64,000 nt of DNA from Halomonas sp. BDJS001 (GTDB taxonomy: Bacteria; Pseudomonadota; Gammaproteobacteria; Pseudomonadales; Halomonadaceae): positions 2,542,001 to 2,606,000 of the forward strand of contig NZ_CP110535.1 of assembly GCF_026104355.1 (NCBI RefSeq). Direction: 5' to 3'. Positions within the stretch are counted from its first letter, which is position 1; each line of letters begins with the position of its first letter. A program made the position numbers and the translations under genes. Positions 40,496 to 50,522 of this stretch are shown in pieces. A model generated the notes under the pieces. That model was given only the letters and a program-made list of their open reading frames with translations. It ran no database searches and had not been told where the DNA came from.

Positions 40496-42286
40496 TTAAT
40501 CGCCCATTACCACACCTTCGCGACGCGGGTCAGCGCCACCAAAAAGGGTACCATCTTCAAGACGCATAATGGCCTGGAGGCCGCTGGTTAGCTCCCGCTC
40601 GCTTACCGTATGGCCACGTTCGCGCAGTGATTCGATGGTCGCCTCAGGAAACCGGCCCTCTTCTACATAGACGTCCCCACCTAGGGTAATCGCATGAGGA
40701 AGGTCGAGCGCTTCCTGCGCACTCAGCCCCCAGTCGCGAAGCGCCACTAGCGTACGTGCGGTATAGTGAATTATGGCGGCGCCGCCAGGAGATCCCAGAC
40801 TTGCCACCAAATCACCCGTGTCCTGATCAAACACCAGGGTCGGGCTCATGCTGGAGCGTGGACGTTTGCCGGGTTCAACCCGGTTAGCTACTGGCTCGCC
40901 CTCTATTTCAGGCACAAAGGAGAAGTCGGTCAGCTCATTGTTGAGCAAGAACCCACCCGCCATTCCAGTACCACCATCGGACATAATCCGCGAGCCAAAG
41001 GCCTGCTCGATGGTGGTCGTCATGGCGACCGCGTTGCCCTCCTCATCGACAATGCTGATATGGCTGGTACCGTACTCGGGCTGTTCGGGCTGGCTTGCCC
41101 AGCTAACATCAAGCTCGCCTGGGTTACCCGGTTCGGCGCTATCGCCCATACTCATCTCTTCGATAAGCGCACTGCGCTGCTCCAGGTACTCAGGTGCCAG
41201 CATCAGCGACCAATCGCCACCCGGCGCCTCTACAAAGTCAGGGTCGGCAATGTAACGACCACGGTCAGCAAATGCCAAGCGCGAGGCTTCCAAAAACTGA
41301 TGCAGCCATCCGCTGCTTGAAACACCATTGTCTAGCGGCGCTTCAAGCAGCGGCTGCTGATCGAGCATACCCAAAATTTGCATCACGGTTAGATGACCTG
41401 ACGAGGGCGGCGGGAAGCCACACACTTCCCACTGCTGCCAAGGCGTGCATAGCGGATCACGAGCAAGTGCTTCGTAGCCGTTCATATCCTCAAGGGTCAA
41501 ACTGCCTGGGCGCTCGGGGTAGTTTTGCACGCGCTCAACGATATCTTCCGCCACGGCGCCTTCATGCAGGGCGGCGCTGCCTTGCTCGGCAACTTGGCGA
41601 AAAATCGCGGCCATAGCCGGATTTGTGAGCGTTTCACCCACGGCAATGGGCTCACCATCCGCGTCATAATAAAACTGGCTCGCTAGCGGGTCTTGGCGCA
41701 GAAACTCATCGTTTGCCAAGCTGGTATGCAACCGACTGCTAACCGCAAAACCCTCCTCGGCCAGAGTGATGGCCGGGGTGAACAGCTCCGACCACGCCAG
41801 CTCACCCTGTTCGGCGTGGGCCATCTCGAGCATTCTAAGCGTACCCGGCACGCCTACCGAGAGTCCGCTAACCACTGCCTCATTAAACGCCAGCGGTTCA
41901 CCCTCCTGCATAAACAGTTCGCCGTTAACGTCTTGAGGCGCCGTCTCACGACCATCATAGGCACGCACTTCGTCACCATCGAAGTGCATTAAAAAAGCAC
42001 CACCGCCGATACCACTGGATTGCGGCTCGACTAGGTTCAGCACCATTTGCACCGCGATGGCGGCATCAATGGCGTTACCGCCAGCTTTCAGCACCTGGTA
42101 ACCGGCATCAGTCGCTAGGGGGTTGGCGGCGGCCACCGCAAACGACTCAGCCTCCCAGCCTGGTTTCTCTTCATATCCAGACTCGCTTTCAGGCGAAATG
42201 GAAGGTGTTTCATAGCTAAACCCCCAGCTATATAAGGGTGCCACCAACAAAACAGGTAGCGCGAACTTAACTGACTTTGGGGACAT
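40496..42286 (-). CDS. ggt: Gamma-glutamyltransferase
   Basis: Periplasmic Ntn-hydrolase that cleaves gamma-glutamyl bonds, for example of glutathione. 596 residues with a signal peptide at the N-terminus (SVKFALPVLLVAPLYSWGFS). The autocatalytic cleavage and nucleophile Thr is in EYGTSHISIVD near residue 405, and the substrate-binding segments NELTDFSF and GSPGGAAII are present. It is convergent with the GDPD gene, eight bases apart, and lies downstream of ppsA on the same strand beyond a terminator. Confidence 0.94.
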   Translation of the reverse strand: MSPKSVKFALPVLLVAPLYSWGFSYETPSISPESESGYEEKPGWEAESFAVAAANPLATDAGYQVLKAGGNAIDAAIAVQMVLNLVEPQSSGIGGGAFLMHFDGDEVRAYDGRETAPQDVNGELFMQEGEPLAFNEAVVSGLSVGVPGTLRMLEMAHAEQGELAWSELFTPAITLAEEGFAVSSRLHTSLANDEFLRQDPLASQFYYDADGEPIAVGETLTNPAMAAIFRQVAEQGSAALHEGAVAEDIVERVQNYPERPGSLTLEDMNGYEALARDPLCTPWQQWEVCGFPPPSSGHLTVMQILGMLDQQPLLEAPLDNGVSSSGWLHQFLEASRLAFADRGRYIADPDFVEAPGGDWSLMLAPEYLEQRSALIEEMSMGDSAEPGNPGELDVSWASQPEQPEYGTSHISIVDEEGNAVAMTTTIEQAFGSRIMSDGGTGMAGGFLLNNELTDFSFVPEIEGEPVANRVEPGKRPRSSMSPTLVFDQDTGDLVASLGSPGGAAIIHYTARTLVALRDWGLSAQEALDLPHAITLGGDVYVEEGRFPEATIESLRERGHTVSERELTSGLQAIMRLEDGTLFGGADPRREGVVMGD

Positions 42287-42336
42287 CTCTGCGCTCTCCG
42301 CGATAAATTAACAAACCACTCCAGAAGAGTAGCCTA

Positions 42337-42370
42337 TAAAAACAACGACGCCCGGCACAATGGCCGGGCG
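42337..42370 (-). terminator. Terminator after ppsA
   Basis: CGCCCGGC and GCCGGGCG pair around a six-base loop at 42349-42370, 24 bases past the ppsA stop. In the minus sense a T-rich tract (TCGTTGTTTTTA) follows, so ppsA and ggt are probably separate units. Confidence 0.7.
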
Positions 42371-42393
42371 TAAATTAGTTAAAATAAATATAA

Positions 42394-44769
42394 CTACTCG
42401 ATTTTTTGCCCTGCGAGCATAAACCAGGTTTCCAATACCGCGTCGGGATTGAGTGATACAGAATCGATACCCTGCTCCATCAACCATTTAGCCAGGTCTG
42501 GATGGTCTGACGGCCCCTGCCCGCAGATGCCGACATACTTGCCCTTCGCCTTACAGGCTTGAATGGCCATGGCCAGGAGTTTTTTAACCGCTCCATTACG
42601 CTCGTCAAACAGATGCGCCACAATACCCGAGTCACGATCCAAACCTAACGTTAGTTGGGTCAGGTCGTTTGAACCGATTGAGAAACCGTCAAAATACTCC
42701 AGGAACTCATCGGCCAGCAGCGCGTTAGCCGGCAGCTCGCACATCATAATCACTTTCAAGCCTGTGGGGCCACCACGCTCAAGGCCATTGGCGGCCAGCA
42801 GCTCTACAACCTCCCGGGCTTCGTCGGTGGTACGCACAAAGGGCACCATGATTTCGATATTCTCGAAGCCCATCTCTTCACGCACCCGCTTCAGCGCCCG
42901 GCACTCAAGTTCAAAGCAGGGACGGAACGCCTCTGAGATGTAGCGCGATGCGCCCCGGAAACCGAGCATGGGATTCTCTTCACCCGGCTCATAGAGCTTG
43001 CCGCCAATCAGGTTTTCGTATTCGTTTGATTTGAAGTCTGACAGCCGCACGATGACGCGCTGAGGGTGGAACGCCGCCGCCAGCGTGGAGATACCTTCAA
43101 CCAGTTTATCGACGTAGAAACTGACCGGGTCAGTATAGCCCGCGGTGCGCAAATCGATCACCTGCTGTAAATCAGCCGGTAAGGTGTCGTACTCCAGCAG
43201 CGCTTTAGGATGGACGCCGATCATGCGGTTAATGATAAATTCCAATCGCGCCAAGCCCACGCCCGCATGAGGCAGACTGGCAAAGCCAAAGGCGCGGTCA
43301 GGGTTACCCACATTCATCATGATTTTGAAGGGGATTTCCGGCATCGCATCGACACTGGAGACTTTGCAGTCAAACTCCAACAGACCTTCATAGACATTGC
43401 CGGTATCGCCTTCTGCACAAGAGACTGTGACGTCGATGCCCTCTTTTAACTGGGTAGTGGCATCGCCACAGCCGACCACTGCAGGTATGCCCAGTTCACG
43501 GGCGATGATCGCCGCGTGGCAGGTACGCCCGCCGCGGTTGGTGACGATCGCGGAAGCGCGTTTCATGATCGGCTCCCAATCCGGATCGGTCATGTCGGTG
43601 ACCAGGATGTCGCCATCATGGATCTTGTCCATATCATCAGGGCTAAGCACCACTTTGACGGTGCCACGGCCAATGCGCTGACCAATCGCCCGCCCCGTAA
43701 TTAGCGTGCGTCCCTTTTCACGCAGCTGGAAGCGCTCAAGCTTGCCGCCCTCCTGCTGGGAGACCACCGTTTCAGGGCGCGCCTGCACGATATAGAGCTC
43801 ACCGTCATCGCCATCCAAGGCCCACTCAATATCCATGGGACGCTGGTAGTGTTGCTCAATGGTCATCGCCTGGCGTGCAAGATCCATTACCTGCTGGTCA
43901 TTGATACAGAACCGGCTGCGGTCGCTATGGGGTACATCGACGGTTTCAACTGATTTACCGGCGCTGGCATCCTTGCCATAGACCATCTTGATCAACTTGG
44001 AACCCAAGTTACGGCGCAGTACTGCCGGGCGCCCCGCCGCCAGGGTCGGCTTGTGCACGTAGAACTCGTCAGGATTGACGGCGCCCTGCACGACGGTTTC
44101 ACCCAGGCCCCAGGAGCCGGTGACAAACACGGCATCTTTAAAGCCGGATTCGGTGTCGAGGGTAAACATGACGCCTGCCGCTCCGGTCTCGGAGCGCACC
44201 ATCTTTTGCACCCCCGCAGACAAAGCGACATTTTCGTGGGCGTAGCCGCGGTGCACACGGTAAGAGATTGCGCGATCGTTAAACAGCGAGGCAAACACCT
44301 CATGCACCGCACGCTTGATATTGTCGAAGCCTTCGATATTCAGGAAGGTCTCCTGCTGGCCTGCAAAGGAGGCGTCGGGGAGATCTTCCGCGGTGGCTGA
44401 GCTGCGAACGGCTACTTTCAGCTGTGGGTGCTGTTGCTGCAACTGGCCGTAAGCATCGCGCAGGGCCGCTTCAAAGCTTGGGGGTAACGGCGTATCGATG
44501 ACCCACTGGCGGATGTTGCTGCCCGCCTCGGCCAGCGCTTTAACGTCGTCGACGTCCAGGCGAGCCAGGGTGGCATTAATGCGCTCATTTAACCCTTCGT
44601 GGGAGAGAAATTCACGGTAAGCGTGGGCGGTAGTAGCAAAACCGCCGGGTACCGTTACACCGGCACCGGACAGGTTGGAGATCATTTCACCCAGCGAGGC
44701 GTTCTTACCACCTACGCGTTCGACGTCCGCCATGCCCAGCTGATCGAACCACAGAATGTACTCTTCCAC
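42394..44769 (-). CDS. ppsA: Phosphoenolpyruvate synthase
   Basis: Makes PEP from pyruvate and ATP for gluconeogenesis. 791 residues in the family order: N-terminal ATP-grasp domain ([10 protein letters not shown]...[11 protein letters not shown]), the swivelling phosphohistidine domain with [14 protein letters not shown] (catalytic His near residue 419) and the C-terminal PEP/pyruvate barrel ([24 protein letters not shown]). Length is normal. The gene is divergent from ppsR, its regulator. The 275-base gap contains no clear operator. Confidence 0.96.
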   Translation of the reverse strand: MEEYILWFDQLGMADVERVGGKNASLGEMISNLSGAGVTVPGGFATTAHAYREFLSHEGLNERINATLARLDVDDVKALAEAGSNIRQWVIDTPLPPSFEAALRDAYGQLQQQHPQLKVAVRSSATAEDLPDASFAGQQETFLNIEGFDNIKRAVHEVFASLFNDRAISYRVHRGYAHENVALSAGVQKMVRSETGAAGVMFTLDTESGFKDAVFVTGSWGLGETVVQGAVNPDEFYVHKPTLAAGRPAVLRRNLGSKLIKMVYGKDASAGKSVETVDVPHSDRSRFCINDQQVMDLARQAMTIEQHYQRPMDIEWALDGDDGELYIVQARPETVVSQQEGGKLERFQLREKGRTLITGRAIGQRIGRGTVKVVLSPDDMDKIHDGDILVTDMTDPDWEPIMKRASAIVTNRGGRTCHAAIIARELGIPAVVGCGDATTQLKEGIDVTVSCAEGDTGNVYEGLLEFDCKVSSVDAMPEIPFKIMMNVGNPDRAFGFASLPHAGVGLARLEFIINRMIGVHPKALLEYDTLPADLQQVIDLRTAGYTDPVSFYVDKLVEGISTLAAAFHPQRVIVRLSDFKSNEYENLIGGKLYEPGEENPMLGFRGASRYISEAFRPCFELECRALKRVREEMGFENIEIMVPFVRTTDEAREVVELLAANGLERGGPTGLKVIMMCELPANALLADEFLEYFDGFSIGSNDLTQLTLGLDRDSGIVAHLFDERNGAVKKLLAMAIQACKAKGKYVGICGQGPSDHPDLAKWLMEQGIDSVSLNPDAVLETWFMLAGQKIE

Positions 44770-45044
44770 GTAACCCCCTCACTCATAGATATCGGCATGA
44801 CCACTGATATGGGCATTAATGCCGTGGATCATGGATAATTCACTGGGCTACCCTAGCACCGTGCCAATATATTCGCCATTGGTCTAATAGCGAAGAGAGT
44901 GGAGGATTTTTACAACAGCAGGGCTTTTTGGGCTATTTATGTAGTCAGGTGCATGGGGCGCTGAAATACCCACCGATGAGGATACGTTGTGCTGACAAAC
45001 GGCTCGGCTCACAATAGCCGGATCACTCACCAGTGGATTTTGTC

Positions 45045-45878
45045 ATGAAACGTACGGCTTTTTTTATTTCAGATGGTACCGGCATCACAGCGGAAAGTTT
45101 AGGACGTAGTTTGCTGGCCCAGTTCAGCGATGTTGAGATCGATATGCAGACCAAACCCTATATCGATACGCTGGAAAAAGCTCAGGCGTTAGCCGCCATT
45201 ATTGAGTCGACGGCCAGCCGCGACGGCCACCGCCCGATCATTATCGACACCATTGTGGATCAACAAATCCGCGATGTTATTCGGCAGGCATCCGGCTTCA
45301 AAGTCGACATTTTTTCTACCTTCCTGGAACCTCTGGAGCAGGAACTAGAGACCCACTCCTCTTACAGCGTTGGGCGCACTCACTCGATTGGCAGCGATGA
45401 CGTCTACATGGATCGTATCCACTCGGTGCATTTCGCGCTGGATAATGACGACGGCGCACGCACCCACCAGTACGATAAAGCCGATATCATTCTGGTCGGC
45501 GTTTCGCGCTGTGGTAAAACCCCTACCTCACTTTATCTGGCACTACAGTTTGGCATTCGGGCGGCTAACTACCCGCTAACGGAAGATGATTTAGACGAAG
45601 ATGGTATGCTCAAACTACCCAAAGCGCTCGCGCCCCATCGCAACAAACTGTTTGGCTTGACCATTGATGCACGACGCTTATCGGCAATTCGCAACGAACG
45701 ACGCCCCAACAGCCGCTATAGCTCGATGGATCAGTGCTTGCAAGAGGTAGGGCAGGCAGAGTCTCTCTATCGCACCATGCACATTCCATTTATTGATGCG
45801 ACACGCTTCTCGGTTGAGGAGATCTCAACGCGGATGATTGCTGAAACCGGCCTAGCGAGGCGCTTTTCGCCCCGCTAA
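45045..45878 (+). CDS. ppsR: PEP synthase regulatory protein (bifunctional kinase/pyrophosphorylase)
   Basis: ADP-dependent kinase and Pi-dependent pyrophosphorylase that inactivates and reactivates PpsA by phosphorylating a threonine next to its catalytic His. About 277 residues from ATG 45045 (a GTG at 45033 is possible). Motifs: [19 protein letters not shown] at the start and the P-loop [17 protein letters not shown] near residue 150. The divergent pairing with ppsA supports PEP synthase, rather than PPDK, as target. Confidence 0.94.
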   Translation: MKRTAFFISDGTGITAESLGRSLLAQFSDVEIDMQTKPYIDTLEKAQALAAIIESTASRDGHRPIIIDTIVDQQIRDVIRQASGFKVDIFSTFLEPLEQELETHSSYSVGRTHSIGSDDVYMDRIHSVHFALDNDDGARTHQYDKADIILVGVSRCGKTPTSLYLALQFGIRAANYPLTEDDLDEDGMLKLPKALAPHRNKLFGLTIDARRLSAIRNERRPNSRYSSMDQCLQEVGQAESLYRTMHIPFIDATRFSVEEISTRMIAETGLARRFSPR

Positions 45879-45909
45879 ACTGCAACAACCACGGCAAGCC
45901 CTCATCGGA

Positions 45910-46488
45910 TTACATACCCTTGGGGGCAAAAATCCCGGGCGCGTTGCGCCAGTAGCCTTTGTAATCCATGCCAAAGCCAAACACATAGCGGTCGGCCACT
46001 TCCAGACTGCAGTAGTCAGCCTTCAATCCAGGCACTGCTTTGCGGTCGTGCTGTTTATCGACTAGCACTGCCGTGGTGACACTGGCAGCTTGGGCCTCTT
46101 CGCAGTAAGCCAGAATGGCCGCCAGCGTCGCCCCCTCATCCAGAATATCGTCAACAATAACCACGTGGCGACCGGCCATTGGCACCTCAGGTGAAACCCG
46201 CCAGAAGAGTTCGCCGCCGCGCAGCTCATTGCGGTAGCGAGTGGCATGCAGATAATCGACTTCCAGTGGAAAGCCAAGACGAGTAAGTAGATGCCCTGTG
46301 GTAATCAGGCCACCGTTCATCACACAGTAAAAAACCGGTAGCTTATCGCCTAAATCTCGCGTAATCGCTTCCGCCATACGATCAAGCGCCCGCTCCACTT
46401 CTTGCTGAGAAATCAGGCAGTCTGCGTTATCCATCAATTCGCGCATCGAGTCCAGTGACTCTAATGCTTCTTTATCCAGCTTTGACAT
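45910..46488 (-). CDS. hpt: Hypoxanthine-guanine phosphoribosyltransferase
   Basis: Salvages hypoxanthine and guanine to IMP and GMP using PRPP. 192 residues with the PRPP-binding segment VVIVDDILDEGATLAAI near residue 108 and the flexible-loop side YRNELRGGELFW. The substrate specificity region ends DRYVFGFGMDYKGYWRN. It is convergent with ppsR and lies upstream of nagZ's end on the minus strand. It complements gpt and apt at 58 kb; the three PRTases have different preferred bases. Confidence 0.93.
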   Translation of the reverse strand: MSKLDKEALESLDSMRELMDNADCLISQQEVERALDRMAEAITRDLGDKLPVFYCVMNGGLITTGHLLTRLGFPLEVDYLHATRYRNELRGGELFWRVSPEVPMAGRHVVIVDDILDEGATLAAILAYCEEAQAASVTTAVLVDKQHDRKAVPGLKADYCSLEVADRYVFGFGMDYKGYWRNAPGIFAPKGM

Positions 46489-46541
46489 CTACCAACTCCA
46501 CGGCGGGTTATAGGCTTCAAGTATTCAAAAAAGGGATTTAT

Positions 46542-47591
46542 TTAGCGCTTGGTTTGCTCTGCTTCCGCGCTGGACTTGGGTTTATCCGCTAGTGCTTCCA
46601 GCTTAGCGTGAGTACGACGCCAACGGCCCAGTGCACTCAGTGCGTCCAGGTCTGGCCGAGCACGGCTATAGCGCAGTTTGGCGGGGCGCTTGGTATTGAT
46701 TCCCTGGCAGGCATCCATCACATCAAGCGCGGCGGCTCGGTCGTTACATACCAGTAGCATATCGCAACCGGCGGCCAGCGCTGCCTGGGCACGCGCTTTG
46801 GGGTCACCAGCTTCGTGAGCGCCTGCCATACTTAGGTCATCAGAAAAAACGCAGCCTTTGAAGCCTAGCGACTCCCGAAGCATGCCCAACCAAGTGGGAG
46901 AAAATCCTGCGGGGCGTGTATCGAAGGCGCTATAAATAACGTGCGCAGGCATGACACCATCCAGCTGTGAGGCCAACTGGGTAAAAGGAACGAGATCATG
47001 CTGTTTAATCACCTCCAGCGGGCGGTCATCTACCGGCAATGCAACGTGGGAGTCCGCCGCAACGCCGCCATGGCCAGGGAAATGCTTACCCACCGCAGCC
47101 ATACCGGCATCGTGAAGCCCCTGAATAAACGCGCTGCCCAGCTGGGCAACGTGCTGAGGGTCACTACTAAAACTACGATCACCAATAACGCTGGATAGCC
47201 CGCTCTCAACATCCAATACCGGCGCGAAGCTCAGATCCAGGCCGCAAGCGGCCATTTCCATCCCCAATAGCCAGCCGGCGTCTTTGGCTAACAGCAGCCC
47301 CTCTTCCGGGGTAGTGCGATAGCACTCGCCTATGCGCGCCATGGCAGGCAGGCGGGTTAAGCCCTCCTTGATGCGCTGAACACGGCCGCCCTCCTGATCC
47401 ACGGCGAGCAGTAAATCAGCACGAACACGGCGAATATCACTGCAGAGCTGGCGAACCTGATAGCCATTCTCGACATTGCGGGCAAACAGAATAACACCCC
47501 CGACCGTCGGTTCTAGCAGCAAGCGTTTCTCTGCAGCCGTCAATTTTGGGCCTTCAAGGTCAAGCATGACCGGGCCTAACGGTTGAGTCAT
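46542..47591 (-). CDS. nagZ: Beta-N-acetylhexosaminidase
   Basis: Cytoplasmic family 3 glycosidase that removes GlcNAc from anhydro-muropeptides in cell-wall recycling. 349 residues with LFARNVENGYQVRQL, AVDQEGGRVQRI and the catalytic loop GKHFPGHG near residue 165; FSDDLSMAGA carries the nucleophile Asp region. The neighbourhood nagZ, L,D-transpeptidase, psrA, lexA resembles the nagZ-psrA-lexA order of Pseudomonas. Confidence 0.94.
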   Translation of the reverse strand: MTQPLGPVMLDLEGPKLTAAEKRLLLEPTVGGVILFARNVENGYQVRQLCSDIRRVRADLLLAVDQEGGRVQRIKEGLTRLPAMARIGECYRTTPEEGLLLAKDAGWLLGMEMAACGLDLSFAPVLDVESGLSSVIGDRSFSSDPQHVAQLGSAFIQGLHDAGMAAVGKHFPGHGGVAADSHVALPVDDRPLEVIKQHDLVPFTQLASQLDGVMPAHVIYSAFDTRPAGFSPTWLGMLRESLGFKGCVFSDDLSMAGAHEAGDPKARAQAALAAGCDMLLVCNDRAAALDVMDACQGINTKRPAKLRYSRARPDLDALSALGRWRRTHAKLEALADKPKSSAEAEQTKR

Positions 47592-47654
47592 CGTGATTGA
47601 TCCATTAAAAGGGGCGATGATTCTAGACGATCGTCTAGCGGTGTCAAAATCTGG

Positions 47655-48191
47655 CTAATCGAAGGACTGACGGCCACCGTGCAACCAAACAGGGGTACCC
47701 GGTAAGGCTAACGAATAAATGTAGAGCAAATCACTATTGCGTAAGCGAATACAGCCATGAGAGGCAGCAACCCCCATGGGCTCGTCAGGCGGTGTACCGT
47801 GAAGGTAAATATAGCGCCGCTGCGAGTCCACCTGCCCACCACGATTCACGCCCTTTTCCAACCCACACAGCCACAGGATGCGGGTCAAAATCCAGTCACG
47901 CTCCGGGTGCGCTTCGGCGAGTGCGGCGGAAAAGGTCTCGCCCGTCCAGCGACGGCCTCGAAACACCGCATTTTCGGGCATATCTTCACCAATGGCGGCG
48001 CGCACATAGTGCCAACCATGCGGCGTTTTACCGCTACCATTGCGCTCTCCATTACCGGCAGCACCGGATGAGATGGCACACTCGTGTAGCACTTTCGGGC
48101 CACGCCAGCAGCGTAGCCGTTGTTGAGCGGTGTCAATCTCCAGCCAGATATTCTCCGTCGGCGGTAGTTCAGCTAGCGTAGGCGTTCGCAT
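47655..48191 (-). CDS. L,D-transpeptidase (YkuD domain)
   Basis: About 178 residues. The YkuD catalytic pair is present: YLHGTPPD (His) and ASHGCIRLRNSD (nucleophile Cys) near residues 135-155. ATG at 48191 is preferred to 48221 because GAAGGA is placed correctly before it. No signal peptide or lipobox is visible, which is unusual for an enzyme expected to act on peptidoglycan; it may act in the cytoplasm or use another export route. Its start lies within the 3' end of psrA. Confidence 0.88.
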   Translation of the reverse strand: MRTPTLAELPPTENIWLEIDTAQQRLRCWRGPKVLHECAISSGAAGNGERNGSGKTPHGWHYVRAAIGEDMPENAVFRGRRWTGETFSAALAEAHPERDWILTRILWLCGLEKGVNRGGQVDSQRRYIYLHGTPPDEPMGVAASHGCIRLRNSDLLYIYSLALPGTPVWLHGGRQSFD

Positions 48192-48861
48192 GTTTTCCTT
48201 CTTCAGGTTGGGCTGCTTCAAGGGTCATGGGTAACGGCGCATTCATGGCTGCCACCACCACCGGGAGTAAGCGCCTGACCAAATCACGTACAGAGACCTG
48301 TTCGTGGTAATCCTTCTCGGCAATATCGCGTAGCGCATCGAGGCCAGACAGGGTAAAGATTACCGTTCCTAACATAAAGTGTAGCCGCCAAAAGCGCTCC
48401 GCATCGGGTAGATCCGGCGTCGCTTTGCGCACAAGCTCTGTAAAGCGCGTAAACACATCACCATACTCTTGTTGAATATAGCGCCTGAGATGGCCCTGGG
48501 CCTGGCTGTAGGCTAGGCCGAGCAGGCGCATAAACACTTTTAAGCTATTGCGCTCGGCGGGTACCGCAAGCACGGTTGTAGCCATCGTTTCTAGCAGTGT
48601 TTCAAGCGGGATCACGCGCCCGGCGTGTTGGCCTTCAAGCTCATCCAGCGCAGTATGAAAACGCTGATTAAACGGATCCAGATAGCGGGCAAAAACGGCC
48701 TGAATCAGGGCTTTTTTGGAACCGAAATGGTAATTAACCGCGGCTAAGTTAACCCGCGCTTTGCTGGTGATGTTGCGCAGCGAAGTCTCGGCAAAACCCC
48801 GCTCTGCAAACAGCACCTCGGCGGTATCGAGTATACGGGTCACCGTATCAGATTGAGCCAT
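48169..48861 (-). CDS. psrA: TetR-family regulator PsrA
   Basis: Fatty-acid-responsive TetR regulator, in Pseudomonas controlling rpoS and beta-oxidation genes. 230 residues. The N-terminal helix-turn-helix ERGFAETSLRNITSKARVNLAAVNYHFGSKKALI is nearly identical in pattern to Pseudomonas PsrA. The remainder is the ligand-binding domain, ending with a family-atypical acidic tail. It is divergent from lexA, as in Pseudomonas. A GAAAC-N4-GTTT element lies directly upstream, suggesting autoregulation. The 3' end overlaps the L,D-transpeptidase start. Confidence 0.88.
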   Translation of the reverse strand: MAQSDTVTRILDTAEVLFAERGFAETSLRNITSKARVNLAAVNYHFGSKKALIQAVFARYLDPFNQRFHTALDELEGQHAGRVIPLETLLETMATTVLAVPAERNSLKVFMRLLGLAYSQAQGHLRRYIQQEYGDVFTRFTELVRKATPDLPDAERFWRLHFMLGTVIFTLSGLDALRDIAEKDYHEQVSVRDLVRRLLPVVVAAMNAPLPMTLEAAQPEEGKHANAYAS

Positions 48862-48874
48862 GTCGCTCTCCAGG

Positions 48875-48888
48875 GAAACAGGTGTTTA
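48875..48888 (-). promoter_or_regulatory. psrA: Putative PsrA operator
   Basis: GAAAC-AGGT-GTTTA, 14 bases upstream of the psrA start codon, fits the known PsrA pattern GAAAC-N4-GTTTC except for its last base. The location suits autorepression. Confidence 0.6.
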
Positions 48889-49053
48889 AAACATAGCAAA
48901 ATACTATGCCATAACGTAGACGGGCTCAACGCTTGATTTATTGATAAAATATGACGGGTTAAATAAGCAAAAGCTTAGTTTCAAACGATTAGGAAAATTG
49001 TATGGACTTCGGCATTAGGTAGTCACAAGGCATATACTGGACAGAGGAACATA

Positions 49054-49069
49054 CTGTATACTTAACCAC
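49054..49069 (+). promoter_or_regulatory. lexA: Putative LexA operator (SOS box)
   Basis: CTGTATACTTAACCAC, 60 bases before the lexA start, resembles CTG-N10-CAG boxes of Pseudomonas-type LexA, differing at the last base (C for G). A weaker half-like element CTGGACAG lies at 49037. Autoregulation is inference. Confidence 0.5.
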
Positions 49070-49128
49070 TTATTGATTAAGTTGCCATTTAATTTGTTAC
49101 TGTCTATTCACTATTTATGGAGTCTGGT

Positions 49129-49808
49129 ATGTCGCGTCCGCTAACCGCTCGCCAACAGCACGTGTTTGATTTTATCGTTAAGACGATGGGCGAATTTGGC
49201 TACCCTCCTACCCGTGCCGAGATTGCCAAGCACTTGGCTTCCGCTCCCCCAACGCGGCTGAAGAGCACTTACGCGCGCTGGAGCGAAAAGGGGTTATTCG
49301 CATTATCCGCAACACATCACGTGGCATACGGCTGCCCAACCAGGAACCTCAGGATCTTCTGGATAGCGCAGTCACCACGTTACCTGCTGCCAATATTGAG
49401 GCCCCCCCTGCTGGCCTGCCCGTCATCGGGGAGGTGGCCGCTGGCAGTCCGATTTTAGCCGCGGAGCATATTGATCGTTACTGCCCACTGCCAGCCGAGT
49501 ACTTTACCCCCAAAGCCGATTACCTGCTGCGTGTACGCGGTCTTTCAATGAAGGATATTGGTATTTTGGAAGGTGATTTATTGGCGGTTCATCGCACCGA
49601 CAGGGTTCGCGATGGCCAGATTGTGATTGCCCGACTGGAGGATGAAGTAACGGTTAAGCGCTTTAAACGCCAGGGCCACCAGGTAACGCTGTTTGCAGAG
49701 AACCCTGACTTTGCGCCCATTGAAATCGACCTGCGCTCCCAGTCCCTCGATATCGAAGGCGTCGGTGTTGGGGTGATTCGTGGCGGCAACGGCCAAGCTC
49801 TCGGCTAA
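49129..49808 (+). CDS. lexA: LexA repressor (one-base frameshift)
   Basis: SOS-response repressor that self-cleaves on contact with RecA filaments. ATG at 49129 follows GGAG. After SRPLTARQQ...AEIAKHL the frame breaks at GG 49236-49237. One extra G restores [25 protein letters not shown], the expected recognition helix, and joins the peptidase part with the Ala-Gly cleavage site (GEVAAGSPI), active Ser (GLSMKDIGI) and Lys (TVKRFKR), for about 226 residues. The break would remove half of the DNA-binding domain; a sequence error is likelier. The linker between the two domains looks longer than in E. coli. Confidence 0.88.
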
Positions 49809-49816
49809 TCACCAAG

Positions 49817-50488
49817 CTACTGCATGTCGATATAGCGGTGGTCATTGAAGGTGGCCACCCAGTTCGGGTGATAGACCAGTAGGATGCTCAGCAGCATGCC
49901 GGTAAGAAACGCCTCTGAAGGCATTAGCAGGGGCAAGAAACGCGCGTACTCCTGGGCGAGATAGACCGCCTCCGGGTCAGTCCCCGCGACGATAATCAGC
50001 ACGACCGCCGCCAGCCCTCCTCCCAGCGTTGCCAGCGCCGCGCCAAAAAAGCCGCAGGCAAACAGAAAGACCATCAGGTTATCCGGCAGGCGGCGATCTA
50101 CCAGCCGCCATACCGTGCCAATGACAGCCGCCGGAACGATCCCGGTAACCAGCACGTTTGCCCCCAGCAGTAACCACTCATTACGGCCAATCACCACCAT
50201 GGCGATATTGATCAGCACGTTGCTAATGAGCGCTAATGGCGCTTTAAAAACGAGTGTCATCAATACCGTAAAGACAAGGTGCAGCGTTAGCCAATCAACC
50301 GCCTGGGCACGCAGTTGCCACATCAACATCACCGCCAGGGTAGCACCCAGCCAGCGGTGCTGAAGCGCGGTATTCGCTATCAACACCTGCCAGGGCCGCC
50401 CCCAAAGCGCCCATGCGATGACTGCTACCGAGAGTAGCCAGGTGAGCAGCAGCGCCCACGGCGCTAAAACACTTTGCGCGAATGACAT
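49817..50488 (-). CDS. CbiM-like energy-coupling factor permease, solitary
   Basis: 223 residues, six or seven hydrophobic helices, with conserved LHLVFTVLMTLVFKAPLAL and a C-terminal MPSEAFLTGMLLSILLVYHPNW. It resembles the membrane component of metal-uptake (CbiM-type) or related ECF transporters found alone in gammaproteobacteria. No ATPase or CbiQ/CbiO gene is adjacent, so the partner and the substrate are unknown. Convergent with lexA, eight bases apart. Confidence 0.65.
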   Translation of the reverse strand: MSFAQSVLAPWALLLTWLLSVAVIAWALWGRPWQVLIANTALQHRWLGATLAVMLMWQLRAQAVDWLTLHLVFTVLMTLVFKAPLALISNVLINIAMVVIGRNEWLLLGANVLVTGIVPAAVIGTVWRLVDRRLPDNLMVFLFACGFFGAALATLGGGLAAVVLIIVAGTDPEAVYLAQEYARFLPLLMPSEAFLTGMLLSILLVYHPNWVATFNDHRYIDMQ

Positions 50489-50522
50489 GGCGGCCTCTCA
50501 GGTCGATGGCGTTTGGAAGCCT

